From: Aquamicrobium sp. LC103
GTDB lineage: Bacteria > Pseudomonadota > Alphaproteobacteria > Rhizobiales > Rhizobiaceae
Length of the DNA: 64,000 nucleotides
Assembly (NCBI RefSeq): GCF_001014615.2
Contig: NZ_LBCQ02000005.1
Coordinates: 124,001 to 188,000 of the forward strand
Direction of reading: 5' to 3'
Positions 27,300-37,319 of this stretch are shown in pieces. The position numbers were made by a program, and so were the translations under genes. The notes beneath the pieces were generated by a model. The model ran no database searches. It saw nothing but the letters and a program-made list of their open reading frames with translations, and had not been told where the DNA came from. How positions within the stretch are numbered: position 1 is the stretch's first letter; each line of letters begins with the position of its first letter.

Positions 27300-28229
27300 A
27301 TGGCAGACGCGCATTCCACTCCTGCTCACACGACGGTGCCAAGGCGCGACTGGCTGTTGAGCGATGCGCCAGCCTCGCGGCGCCAGGCAGCGTGGGGCAA
27401 AGCCTATCGCATGTGGCTGCAGTTCCGGGCCAACCATCTCGCCATGACCGGACTGGTCACGGTAGTTCTGCTGATCGTCGTCGCACTCGCTGCACCGCTG
27501 CTCGCCACACATGATCCGGCGGTGATCAATCTTGGCAACCGTTTGCAGCCACCTTCCGCCGAGAACTGGCTGGGAACCGACGATCTCGGCCGCGATCTCT
27601 ACAGTCGTGTGCTGTACGGCGCCCGGGTCACGCTCGGCATGGTGGTTGCCGTGGTGCTGCTGGTTGCGCCCATAGGTCTGGTGGTCGGTATCGTCGCCGG
27701 CTATGCCGGCGGCATCATCGACCGCATCCTGATGCGGGTAACGGACATTTTTCTGGCCTTTCCGCGACTGGTGCTGGCGCTCGCTTTCGTCGCGGCACTG
27801 CGGCCGGGCGTGACCAGCGCAGTGATCGCCATCGCGCTTACCGCGTGGCCGCCGCTGGCGCGTCTGGCGCGCTCGGAAACCCTGACGGTGCGCAGGTCGG
27901 ACTATATCAGCGCGGTCAAGTTGACTGGCGCATCGCCCGCGCGCATCGTCGTGCGGCACATCGCGCCCGTCTGCATTCCGTCGATGATCGTGCGTGTCTC
28001 GCTCGACATCAGCGGCATCATCCTGACCGCGGCCGGACTTGGCTTTCTCGGCATGGGCGCGCAGCCGCCGATGCCGGAATGGGGAACGATGATCGCTACC
28101 ACGAGCGGTTTCATCCTCGACCAATGGTGGGTGCCGACCATCCCCGGCGTCGCCATTCTCGTCGCCTCGCTCGCCTTCAACCTGCTGGGCGACGGATTGC
28201 GTGACGTCCTCGACCCGAAGCAGGAGTAG
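27300..28229 (+). CDS. Cassette A: ABC transporter permease (DppC type)
   Basis: A 309-residue permease with DppC features: LGTDDLGRDLYSRVLYGARVTL, the EAA loop SDYISAVKLTGASPARIVVRHI and the C-terminal FNLLGDGLRDVLDPK. An N-terminal soluble leader precedes the first segment. It starts seven bases after the DppB-type gene. Confidence 0.95.
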   Translation: MADAHSTPAHTTVPRRDWLLSDAPASRRQAAWGKAYRMWLQFRANHLAMTGLVTVVLLIVVALAAPLLATHDPAVINLGNRLQPPSAENWLGTDDLGRDLYSRVLYGARVTLGMVVAVVLLVAPIGLVVGIVAGYAGGIIDRILMRVTDIFLAFPRLVLALAFVAALRPGVTSAVIAIALTAWPPLARLARSETLTVRRSDYISAVKLTGASPARIVVRHIAPVCIPSMIVRVSLDISGIILTAAGLGFLGMGAQPPMPEWGTMIATTSGFILDQWWVPTIPGVAILVASLAFNLLGDGLRDVLDPKQE

Positions 28230-28232
28230 CGC

Positions 28233-29063
28233 ATGACGGTCAAGGTACGAAATCTTCGGGTGACCTTCCCCCTCCCGCAGGGTGCGGTCGAGGCGGTGAA
28301 AGGCGTATCGCTCGACCTAGGGCGGGAGAAAGTCGGCATCGTCGGCGAAAGCGGCTCCGGCAAGTCGCTGACGGCGCGTTCGATCCTGAAGCTTCTGCCG
28401 AAGCAGGCGAGGATGACGGCCGACGAACTGACCTTCGACGGCATCGACGTGCTGAAAGCCGGCGAGACGGCGATGCGCCGCATCCGCGGACATCGGGCGG
28501 GCCTGATCATGCAGGACCCGAAATACTCGCTGAACCCAGTGATGTCGGCCGGCGGGCAGATCGCCGAGGCCTGGCGCGCGCACCGTGGCGGAAGCCGCAA
28601 GGAGGCGATGGAGGCGGCGATCGACCTTTTGGCGCAGGTGCAGATCCGCGATCCGATGCGGGTGGCCAATTCCTATCCGCACGAACTGTCAGGGGGGATG
28701 GGGCAGCGCGTAATGATCGCGATGATGCTGGCACCCGGCCCGGAACTGCTGATTGCCGACGAGCCGACCTCCGCGCTCGACGCGACCGTGCAGGCGGAGA
28801 TCATGCGGCTGATCGAGGATCTGGTCTCGCGGCGCGGCATGGGATTGGTGCTGATCAGCCACGACCTGCCGCTGGTCTCGCATTTCTGTGATCGCGTCCT
28901 GGTGATGTATGCGGGCCGGATCGTGGAAGAGCTCCGCGCATCGGAATTCGGCAAAGCGCAGCATCCCTATACGCGCGGCCTGCTCGAATGCCTTCCGTCG
29001 CTCACCCATCCGACCGACAGGCTCAAGGGGATGAGGAGGGATCCGTCATGGTTGGCCGGATGA
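28233..29063 (+). CDS. Cassette A: ABC transporter ATP-binding protein (DppD type)
   Basis: A 276-residue ATPase: Walker A GESGSGKSLT, Q-loop LIMQDPKYSLNPVM, signature LSGGMGQR and Walker [14 protein letters not shown]-loop ISHDLPLV. The typical C-terminal extension HPYTRGLLECLPSL is present. A DppD of normal Opp family members carries extra C-terminal Cys for an Fe-S cluster; none is seen here. It overlaps the next ATPase gene. Confidence 0.95.
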   Translation: MTVKVRNLRVTFPLPQGAVEAVKGVSLDLGREKVGIVGESGSGKSLTARSILKLLPKQARMTADELTFDGIDVLKAGETAMRRIRGHRAGLIMQDPKYSLNPVMSAGGQIAEAWRAHRGGSRKEAMEAAIDLLAQVQIRDPMRVANSYPHELSGGMGQRVMIAMMLAPGPELLIADEPTSALDATVQAEIMRLIEDLVSRRGMGLVLISHDLPLVSHFCDRVLVMYAGRIVEELRASEFGKAQHPYTRGLLECLPSLTHPTDRLKGMRRDPSWLAG

Positions 29064-29800
29064 TCGAGGCGGAAAACCTGACGGTTCGCTTTGGAAATCT
29101 GGAGGCGGTGAAATCGGTGTCGTTCCAGGTCGAGGAAGGCACGTGCTTCGGCTTGGTGGGAGAGAGCGGTTCGGGAAAATCCACGCTTTTACGCGCGCTT
29201 GCCGGCCTCAATCCCGACTGGAGCGGTCGTCTGCGGATTGCGGGCGATAACCTTGCCCCGCATCGTTCGAAGGCATTCTTTCGCCGCGTGCAGATGGTGT
29301 TCCAGGATCCTTACGGTTCGCTTCATCCACGCCAGACGATCGACCGCATATTGAGCGAGCCGCTCATCGTGCACAAATTCGGCGACATCGACGCGCGGAT
29401 CAGGCGTGGGCTCGACGAGGTTTCGCTGCCGGCTTCGGTTCGCTTCCGCTATCCGCACCAGCTGTCGGGCGGCCAACGGCAACGCGTCGCCATTGCGCGC
29501 GCGCTCATCGCCGAGCCGGAAGTGCTGCTGCTGGACGAACCGACATCGGCGCTTGACGTGTCGGTACAGGCGGAAATCCTCAATCTGCTCGGCGACCTGC
29601 GTGTGGCGCGCGGCCTCACCTATCTCATGGTCGGCCACAACCTGGCCGTCGTCACCCATCTCTGCCAGCGCATTGCCGTCATGCAGCAGGGTGTCATCGT
29701 CGAAACGCTTTCGGCGAACGATCTGCGCAGCGGAAACGTGACGCATCCGCACACCGCGGGTCTGCGGCAACTGTCGCTCGAACTGACTGAGGCCTGTTAG
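29048..29800 (+). CDS. Cassette A: ABC transporter ATP-binding protein (DppF type)
   Basis: A 250-residue ATPase with Walker A GESGSGKSTL, VFQDPYGSLHPRQT Q-loop, LSGGQRQR signature and LLLDEPTSALDVS. ATG 29048 lies seven bases after GAGGAGG and overlaps the DppD-type gene by 16 bases; ATG 29060 (ATGA overlap) is an alternative. It is the last gene of the IclR-linked operon that begins with aldehyde dehydrogenase. A second IclR gene converges on it. Confidence 0.94.
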   Translation: MVGRMIEAENLTVRFGNLEAVKSVSFQVEEGTCFGLVGESGSGKSTLLRALAGLNPDWSGRLRIAGDNLAPHRSKAFFRRVQMVFQDPYGSLHPRQTIDRILSEPLIVHKFGDIDARIRRGLDEVSLPASVRFRYPHQLSGGQRQRVAIARALIAEPEVLLLDEPTSALDVSVQAEILNLLGDLRVARGLTYLMVGHNLAVVTHLCQRIAVMQQGVIVETLSANDLRSGNVTHPHTAGLRQLSLELTEAC

Positions 29801-29834
29801 GGCGGATGACGTGGAACGGGTTCTTGTCAACCAC

Positions 29835-30626
29835 CTAGCGGGACATGCGGGAGGCGATCGTTTCCGCCGCTGTTTGCAGCCTGGGTACGTACTGGCGCTC
29901 GATCTGCTCGAGCGTCACCGCGTTGCGGGCGGTGACGATGTTGATGCAGCATCGCAACGCGCCGCCGACGATTACCGGCACGCCGGCGCCGGCTTCGCTG
30001 TCGAAGAACTCTCCGGACTGGAGGCCGTAGCCACGCCGCCGCGTCTCGGCGATGATGGCCGCCAGCCGCTCGGGATGAGCCATCAGGTCTCGCGATTCCT
30101 GCGGATGCGGGTTGTCGAAGCGCAGGATCCGCTCGCGCATCTCGTCGTCGCAGAAGGCCAGCCATGCGCGTCCGGTGGCCGAGATGCTGAACGGTATCTG
30201 CGATCCCGCGCCGCCGGCCCGCACCACGGAAAATTGCGCCTGCCGCGTGTTGGTGTCGGCAATGACGAGCCGGTCGTTTTCGCAAACGACGATATCGGAG
30301 GGCCAGCCGAGATCGAGGCGCAAATCCGCCATGACTGGTCGGGCGATAGCAACGATCTCGTCCATCGCGTTGTAGCCCTGACTGAGAGCGAGCGCATGGA
30401 TGCCGACTGCGAAAACCTTCCCGGCCGGATCGTACTTGGCATATCCGGCCGAGCACAGCGTCTCCAGCATGCGCAGCGTTGTGGCCTTGGGAAGCCCCGC
30501 GCGCTTGTGAATGGCTGTCAGACCGGCTGGACCGACATCGTTCAGCGCTTCGAGAACGCCAAGGACCTTGAGCGACGCGGAAACCGCCTTGTAGACCGGT
30601 TTTTTCGTCTCTCCGTTTCCACGCAT
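29835..30626 (-). CDS. IclR family transcriptional regulator
   Basis: A 263-residue regulator. The HTH contains GLTAIHKRAGLPKATTLRMLETL, followed by a wing and an IclR effector domain (IPFSISATGRAWLAF, GYGLQSGEFFDSEAGAGVPV). AAAGGACAAGC precedes ATG 30626. It is divergent from the long cassette B operon, and two identical GGTTCA-N5-TGAACC palindromes lie between them, so it probably controls that operon and itself. Confidence 0.94.
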   Translation of the reverse strand: MRGNGETKKPVYKAVSASLKVLGVLEALNDVGPAGLTAIHKRAGLPKATTLRMLETLCSAGYAKYDPAGKVFAVGIHALALSQGYNAMDEIVAIARPVMADLRLDLGWPSDIVVCENDRLVIADTNTRQAQFSVVRAGGAGSQIPFSISATGRAWLAFCDDEMRERILRFDNPHPQESRDLMAHPERLAAIIAETRRRGYGLQSGEFFDSEAGAGVPVIVGGALRCCINIVTARNAVTLEQIERQYVPRLQTAAETIASRMSR

Positions 30627-30746
30627 GCTTGTCCTTTCGCTTTGCGAACCATGGCCGCAGAACTTGCGGTGTTCTTTTCTTCATCCCGCAAACGAGACCG
30701 GCAGGCAAGCCGCTCAAGACGGGGCTTGCCGGCTGGGCTTCACGGT

Positions 30747-30763
30747 GGTTCAACAAATGAACC
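30747..30763. promoter_or_regulatory. IclR-type operator, copy 1
   Basis: GGTTCA-ACAAA-TGAACC, perfect 6-bp arms with a 5-bp spacer. It is 121 bases upstream of the IclR start. The same arms and spacing recur at 30889-30905, which supports a real binding site. Confidence 0.8.
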
Positions 30764-30888
30764 GATGTACCATTAATGAATAAACCCGGATCAGGCAATG
30801 GAATTTCGCTGGACAATATGTCAGTCCGGTGGAAGATTAGCTTGAGTGCCGCAGGGTAAGCGGCCGGGGAACATAAAAACAAACATAA

Positions 30889-30905
30889 GGTTCATTAGGT
30901 GAACC
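30889..30905. promoter_or_regulatory. IclR-type operator, copy 2
   Basis: GGTTCA-TTAGG-TGAACC, same arms and spacing as copy 1 but a different spacer sequence, 214 bases before the first permease start. Centres of the two copies are 142 bp apart, so DNA looping or control of two promoters is possible. Confidence 0.8.
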
Positions 30906-31118
30906 AATGGCCTTGGATGAACATTTCAGGACTGGTGTGAGGTGGATCGAGCTGACGAATGCTCGGGTCTTGAGCGTCCGCCGCGACCTATTCGCTGAAC
31001 CGGATAATCCAGCCAGTCTCACGATTGGACTTGCGGGCTTTTTGCCTACTACCGTTTGGATTTCGCAGCTCACAATCGCCGACGGGACATGGACCGCGGG
31101 CGTAACCGCAAGAGGAGC

Positions 31119-32090
31119 ATGAGCGTGCGCGGAGACCTGGCAGGTTACATCGTCCGGCGGATCCTTCACTCCATCCCGCTCGTCTTCGGGGTTTCGGTCA
31201 TCGGCTTTGGCATCATGCATCTCGCGCCGGGAGGTCCTCTTTCGGTCTACACGCTCAATCCGACGATCACCGCCGCAGACATCGAGCGTCTGCGCGTGGC
31301 GCTCGGGCTCGATCAGCCGATCCACGTCCAGTATCTCGGCTGGGTCGGTTCGATGCTGACAGGTTCGTGGGGCTATACGCTCTTCGGCGGACGCCCGGTT
31401 CTCGAGGTGATCCTCGAGCGCGTACCTGCCACCGTGCTGTTGATGGGGACGTCGCTGGCGCTCGCCATGGTCATCGGCACCCTGCTCGGCATTCTCGGTG
31501 CGGTGCGGCGCTACTCCCTCTTCGACTATCTCGCCACGACCGGTGCGATGCTCGCACTGTCGTTCCCGACATTCTGGTTCGGACTGATGGCGATCTACAT
31601 CTTCGCCATCGAACTGCGCTGGCTGCCTTCCGGCGGCATGTATTCATTCGGCGAGGAAGGCAACGTGCTCGACCTTCTGCGTCATCTCGTACTGCCGCAG
31701 ATGGTGCTCACGCTCGTGCTGGTGGCGACCTGGAGCCGCTATGCGCGCTCGAGCTTCCTGGAGGTCATCCAGCAGGATTACATTCGCACCGCGAAGGCCA
31801 AGGGGCTGAGCTCGCGGCGCGTGCTCTACCGCCACGCCTTTCCCAATGCGGTGATCCCGCTGGTCGCCCTACTCGGCATCCAGTTGCCGACATTGTTTTC
31901 CGGTGCGCTCGTGGCGGAAACGATCTTCGCGTGGCCGGGAATGGGCCGGCTCTTCGTCGATGCGTTGAGCATGAAGGACCATTCGATCCTGATGGGCATG
32001 GTGATGTTCACCGCGCTGATCGTCATCGTCGGCAATCTTCTGGCCGACATCGCCATCGCGCTGATCGATCCCCGCGTGAAGCTCGGCTGA
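31119..32090 (+). CDS. Cassette B: ABC transporter permease (DppB type)
   Basis: A 323-residue permease: first membrane segment after YIVRRILHSIPLVFG, then APGGPL, LGLDQPIHVQYLGWV, GSWGYTLF and the EAA loop DYIRTAKAKGLSSRRVLYRHAF. ATG 31119 is chosen because AAGAGGAG adjoins it and the product starts just before the first segment. It is the first gene of the long operon; here the permeases precede the binding protein, unlike cassettes A and C. Confidence 0.95.
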   Translation: MSVRGDLAGYIVRRILHSIPLVFGVSVIGFGIMHLAPGGPLSVYTLNPTITAADIERLRVALGLDQPIHVQYLGWVGSMLTGSWGYTLFGGRPVLEVILERVPATVLLMGTSLALAMVIGTLLGILGAVRRYSLFDYLATTGAMLALSFPTFWFGLMAIYIFAIELRWLPSGGMYSFGEEGNVLDLLRHLVLPQMVLTLVLVATWSRYARSSFLEVIQQDYIRTAKAKGLSSRRVLYRHAFPNAVIPLVALLGIQLPTLFSGALVAETIFAWPGMGRLFVDALSMKDHSILMGMVMFTALIVIVGNLLADIAIALIDPRVKLG

Positions 32091-32103
32091 GGAGAGAGAC
32101 GAT

Positions 32104-32991
32104 ATGAGCGATCTCGCCATTTCCCCTCGCACGGCCAGCCGCTCCTACGGCGCGATGATCCTGCGACGGTTCCTGAGCCACCGCATGGCCGTTGTCGGTG
32201 CGATCGTGGTCTTCGTGTTGTGCTTTTCGGCCCTGTTCGCGCAGTTCATCGCACCGCACGATCCGCTGCGGATCGATACGTCGCTGCGCTTCCTGCCGCC
32301 TTTTGCCTCGTGGGAATATCCGCTGGGCACAGACGATCTCGGCCGCGATACGCTGAGCCGGCTTCTTTATGGCGGGCAAGTATCGTTGATCGTCGGCATC
32401 GTGGCGATGCTGACGACCATGGTGACGGGCACGCTGGTCGGCCTCGCCGCCGGCTACTACGGCGGTGTCGTGGACAACCTGCTGATGCGGCTGGTCGACA
32501 CGCTTTTGTGCTTCCCGCAGGTCTTCCTGTTGCTGGTGATCGCGGCTTTCGTGCCGCCGACCATCCTGTCGATCTCGCTGATCATCGGCCTGACGTCCTG
32601 GATGGAGGTCTCACGTATCGTCCGCGCGCAGGTCTCCACCATCAAGAGCTCGGATTTCGTCCAGGCGGCGCGCGGCTTCGGCGCGACGAACTGGCGGATC
32701 ATGCTCGTCGAACTGCTGCCGAACATCGTGGCGCCGGTGCTGGTGGCGGCAACGCTCAAGGTGGCAACGGCGGTGCTGATGGAATCCTATATCAGCTTCC
32801 TCGGCTACGGCGTCCAGCCGCCGATGGCCAGCTGGGGCAACATGCTGACCAACGCCCAGGGCTACTTCGACACAGCGCCGTATCTCGCAATTCTGCCTGG
32901 CCTGTTGATCACGCTGTCAGTCATGGGATTCAACTTCCTCGGCGATGGACTGCGCGATGCCTTCGATGCCCGGCTGAAGATGGACGCCTGA
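32104..32991 (+). CDS. Cassette B: ABC transporter permease (DppC type)
   Basis: A 295-residue permease with LGTDDLGRDTLSRLLYGGQVSL, an EAA loop SSDFVQAARGFGATNWRIMLVELLPN, and FNFLGDGLRDAFDARLK at the C-terminus. GGAGAGA precedes ATG 32104. It forms the channel with the preceding permease. Confidence 0.95.
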   Translation: MSDLAISPRTASRSYGAMILRRFLSHRMAVVGAIVVFVLCFSALFAQFIAPHDPLRIDTSLRFLPPFASWEYPLGTDDLGRDTLSRLLYGGQVSLIVGIVAMLTTMVTGTLVGLAAGYYGGVVDNLLMRLVDTLLCFPQVFLLLVIAAFVPPTILSISLIIGLTSWMEVSRIVRAQVSTIKSSDFVQAARGFGATNWRIMLVELLPNIVAPVLVAATLKVATAVLMESYISFLGYGVQPPMASWGNMLTNAQGYFDTAPYLAILPGLLITLSVMGFNFLGDGLRDAFDARLKMDA

Positions 32992-33034
32992 CGTCCGGGA
33001 ATGCGTCAAACATAAAAAAAAGAGGGTGAACAAC

Positions 33035-34663
33035 ATGTCGACAAAGCTTGCACTTACCCGCAGATCTCTCCTCAAGGGCGCGGCAGCAACCGGTTTTCTC
33101 CTGCCGGCGACCGGCCTGTACCGGCCAGCGATTGCGCAGTCCAATCCCGATCGGGTGATCTTCGCCACGACGCAGGAACCCGTCCAATTCAACCCGCTGC
33201 TTTATGCAAACGGGGGAACCGACACCATTCCCGAAGCGCTCGTGTTCGATGCACTATGGGACGTGGACGAGAAGGGCGATTTCATTCCGAACCTCGCCGC
33301 GCGGATCCCGACCCGCGAGAACGGCGACATCTCCGAGGATGGTCGAACCTGGCGGGTCAACCTGAAGCCCGGGGTGACGTGGAGCGACGGGCAGCCCTTC
33401 ACGGCCAAGGACGTCGAGTTCACCTACCAGACCATCGTCAACCCGAGCGTCGCCGCGCGATCGCGCAGCGGCTTCGACCTGATCGACGGGATAAAGATCG
33501 TCGACGACCACACGGTCGAGATCACGCTGAAGCGTGCCTATGTGCCGTTCTACTGGGCATGGCAGAGCATGCACATCGTGCCGCATCATCTGCTGTCGGG
33601 CGAGAGCGACATCAACACGTCCGGTTTCAATGCGCAGCCGATCGGCACGGGTGCCTACATCCTGCAGTCACGCACCGCAGGCAGCCATATGATCTACGAG
33701 GCGAATCCGAACTATCATCGCGGCGCGCCGAAGATAAAGCAGTTCATTCACAAGTTCGTGCCGGACCAGCTGGTCGCCTATGGTCAGATGAGGACCGGCG
33801 AGATCGATTATTTCGGTCTGGTCGGCATTCCGTATGACCGCTGGGAAGAAGCAAGGGGGCTGCCGGGCCGCACGTTCCAGCTGAACCCGCAGCCATATGT
33901 CCAGTTCATCTACTTCAACACCGAAAAGCCGCAGTTCACCGACCCCAAGGTGCGCAAGGCGCTCTACATCGCGTGCGAGATGGAAAAGTCGATCCAGGAC
34001 ATCAACTTCGGCAGCACGCCGCGTACGCTGTCTTATCTGCATCCCTCGCACTGGGCGTATAACGGCGCGCTCAAGGAGGAGACCGCAAATCCGCAGCTCG
34101 CCGAGAAAATGCTCGACGAGGCCGGCTGGAGACGGGGCGCCGACGGCATCCGCGAGAAGGACGGTGTGAAGATGAAGTTCACGATGTCCACGACGGCCGG
34201 GGTCCCCTCGCGCCAGGCGAGCCAGCAGCTCTTCCAGCAGAACTGGAAGGATATCGGCGTCGACATGGAAATCCGCAACATGCCCGGCTCGGTCGTGTGG
34301 GGCGACTACACGACCAAGTCGCAGTTCGACACGCTGCTCGTCGCGTGGGAACCGCCGGTCGGCATGGACCCAGACTATTCCGCGCGCTGCCATTCCAATG
34401 CGATCGGCAACGGCGCGAACTACACGCTCTACAAGAACCCGGAGGTCGATCGGCTTCTCGATCTCGGCGCTACGCAGGAGAACGTCGAGGAGCGGAAGCA
34501 AACCTACGCCAAGGTACAGGATATCCTGCTCGAGGAAGTGCCGTTCGCGCCGCAGTTCGGCGTGGTTCAGGGTAACATGACGGTGAGTGCGCTGCAGGGC
34601 ATCAAACCCAACCAGTACGTCACCGACGCGGCCTGGAACGTGCACGAATGGTCATGGGCATGA
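33035..34663 (+). CDS. Cassette B: Tat-exported ABC substrate-binding protein, family 5
   Basis: A 542-residue DppA/OppA-type protein with a twin-arginine signal TRRSLLKGAAATGFLLP and cleavage near AIAQS. Family blocks: PNLAARIPTRENGDIS, VTWSDGQPFTAKDVEFTYQT, and a C-terminal PFAPQFG. ATG 33035 after GAGGG is preferred to GTG 33026. The neighbouring enzymes suggest an N-substituted amino acid or opine-like ligand, but the protein itself does not prove it. It is followed by a hairpin. Confidence 0.94.
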   Translation: MSTKLALTRRSLLKGAAATGFLLPATGLYRPAIAQSNPDRVIFATTQEPVQFNPLLYANGGTDTIPEALVFDALWDVDEKGDFIPNLAARIPTRENGDISEDGRTWRVNLKPGVTWSDGQPFTAKDVEFTYQTIVNPSVAARSRSGFDLIDGIKIVDDHTVEITLKRAYVPFYWAWQSMHIVPHHLLSGESDINTSGFNAQPIGTGAYILQSRTAGSHMIYEANPNYHRGAPKIKQFIHKFVPDQLVAYGQMRTGEIDYFGLVGIPYDRWEEARGLPGRTFQLNPQPYVQFIYFNTEKPQFTDPKVRKALYIACEMEKSIQDINFGSTPRTLSYLHPSHWAYNGALKEETANPQLAEKMLDEAGWRRGADGIREKDGVKMKFTMSTTAGVPSRQASQQLFQQNWKDIGVDMEIRNMPGSVVWGDYTTKSQFDTLLVAWEPPVGMDPDYSARCHSNAIGNGANYTLYKNPEVDRLLDLGATQENVEERKQTYAKVQDILLEEVPFAPQFGVVQGNMTVSALQGIKPNQYVTDAAWNVHEWSWA

Positions 34664-34687
34664 GGCCCGTGAACTGAAGCAGCAGAC

Positions 34688-34716
34688 GCGATGGCCCGTC
34701 GTCGGCCATCGCTTTT
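34688..34716 (+). terminator. Intercistronic hairpin after the binding-protein gene
   Basis: A perfect nine-pair stem GCGATGGCC / GGCCATCGC with a seven-base loop, followed by TTTT. It lies 25 bases after the binding-protein stop and 26 bases before the ATPase start. It may act as a partial terminator or as a 3' stabiliser, raising binding-protein mRNA over the downstream genes, a common design in ABC operons. The short T-run argues against complete termination. Confidence 0.65.
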
Positions 34717-34741
34717 CCGGAGTTCATGAAGGTACCTGTCG

Positions 34742-36619
<1,878 letters not shown>

Positions 36620-36667
36620 GCGAAGTCGAATGTACCGCGCGATTGGTCTTGGAAAGGTGTTTCGGGC

Positions 36668-37282
36668 ATGACTGAGACAGGACGTACGGAAGCGGTGAAG
36701 GCGTTTCTCGGTGCGGTGAGGCTCGGATTCGAAGGGTCTTCTCCCCAGGCGCAGACGAGAGCGTGCCTCGCACGCGTATTCGACCGACTGAGCGATCCCG
36801 TCGTCGCGGATAACGTGCCGGCGGCGCGGGTGCCGACCAGCGACCTGATCGACCAGGCGCTGCAACCGGCGCTGCAAGCGGACGAGACTATGGCTGCCTT
36901 GGCCGGGTGCCTGCGCAAGCTCGACCCTGACCTGCCTTGGCGGATGCGCGGCGGAAAGGATGTGCAGCCGGGCGAGACCGGCCCCACCACCATCGCCAAT
37001 GCGATGATCGTCGGTCCCGGTGGGCTTGAGGAGCGGCGCGACGTGTGGGTGGGGGTCTCGCTGGTTCCTCCGGGCGTGCGCTATCCCGATCACAGGCATT
37101 CGCCGGAAGAAATCTATCTGTTCCTGACCGGCGGCCGGTTCCGGCACGGCGAAAGCGGCTGGTTCGAACCCGGCGTGGGCGGCTCGCTCTACAACGAACC
37201 CAATATCCAGCACTCGATGGAAGCGCCGGCGGATGCGCCGCTGCTCGCCGTCTGGTGCTTGTACGATCCGAGGCATGCATGA
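36668..37282 (+). CDS. Cupin of the dimethylsulfoniopropionate lyase (DddQ/DddL-type) family
   Basis: A 204-residue protein with a helical N-terminal half and a C-terminal cupin barrel. The metal and catalytic pattern is His142-x-His144-x3-Glu148-x-Tyr150 and His182, the spacing of characterised cupin DMSP lyases such as DddK and DddQ. The stretch YPDHRHSPEEIYLFLTGG is typical. Those enzymes split DMSP into acrylate and dimethyl sulfide using a bound metal. The length fits DddQ. The context, next to sarcosine oxidase genes in an ABC operon, makes DMSP itself uncertain; a related onium or N-substituted substrate is possible. Confidence 0.8.
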   Translation: MTETGRTEAVKAFLGAVRLGFEGSSPQAQTRACLARVFDRLSDPVVADNVPAARVPTSDLIDQALQPALQADETMAALAGCLRKLDPDLPWRMRGGKDVQPGETGPTTIANAMIVGPGGLEERRDVWVGVSLVPPGVRYPDHRHSPEEIYLFLTGGRFRHGESGWFEPGVGGSLYNEPNIQHSMEAPADAPLLAVWCLYDPRHA

Positions 37283-37319
37283 ACGCTTCGCAGTTTCAAA
37301 CGCGTCAGAGGCGGGCGTG

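Larger units (their letters stand above)
30627..31118. other. Control region upstream of the 16-gene cassette B operon
   Basis: About 490 bases between the IclR gene and the first permease of cassette B. It contains two copies of the palindrome GGTTCA-N5-TGAACC (30747-30763, 30889-30905), and A/T-rich sequence around 30770-30900 that probably holds promoters. A 71-codon frame starting at 30907 right after the second palindrome has no recognisable product and I do not call it. The remainder has no identified feature. Confidence 0.65.

Noticed and set aside
30907-31122. 71-codon frame just after the second IclR palindrome
   Set aside because: No ribosome site (the operator occupies its place) and no recognisable product; better read as leader of the operon.
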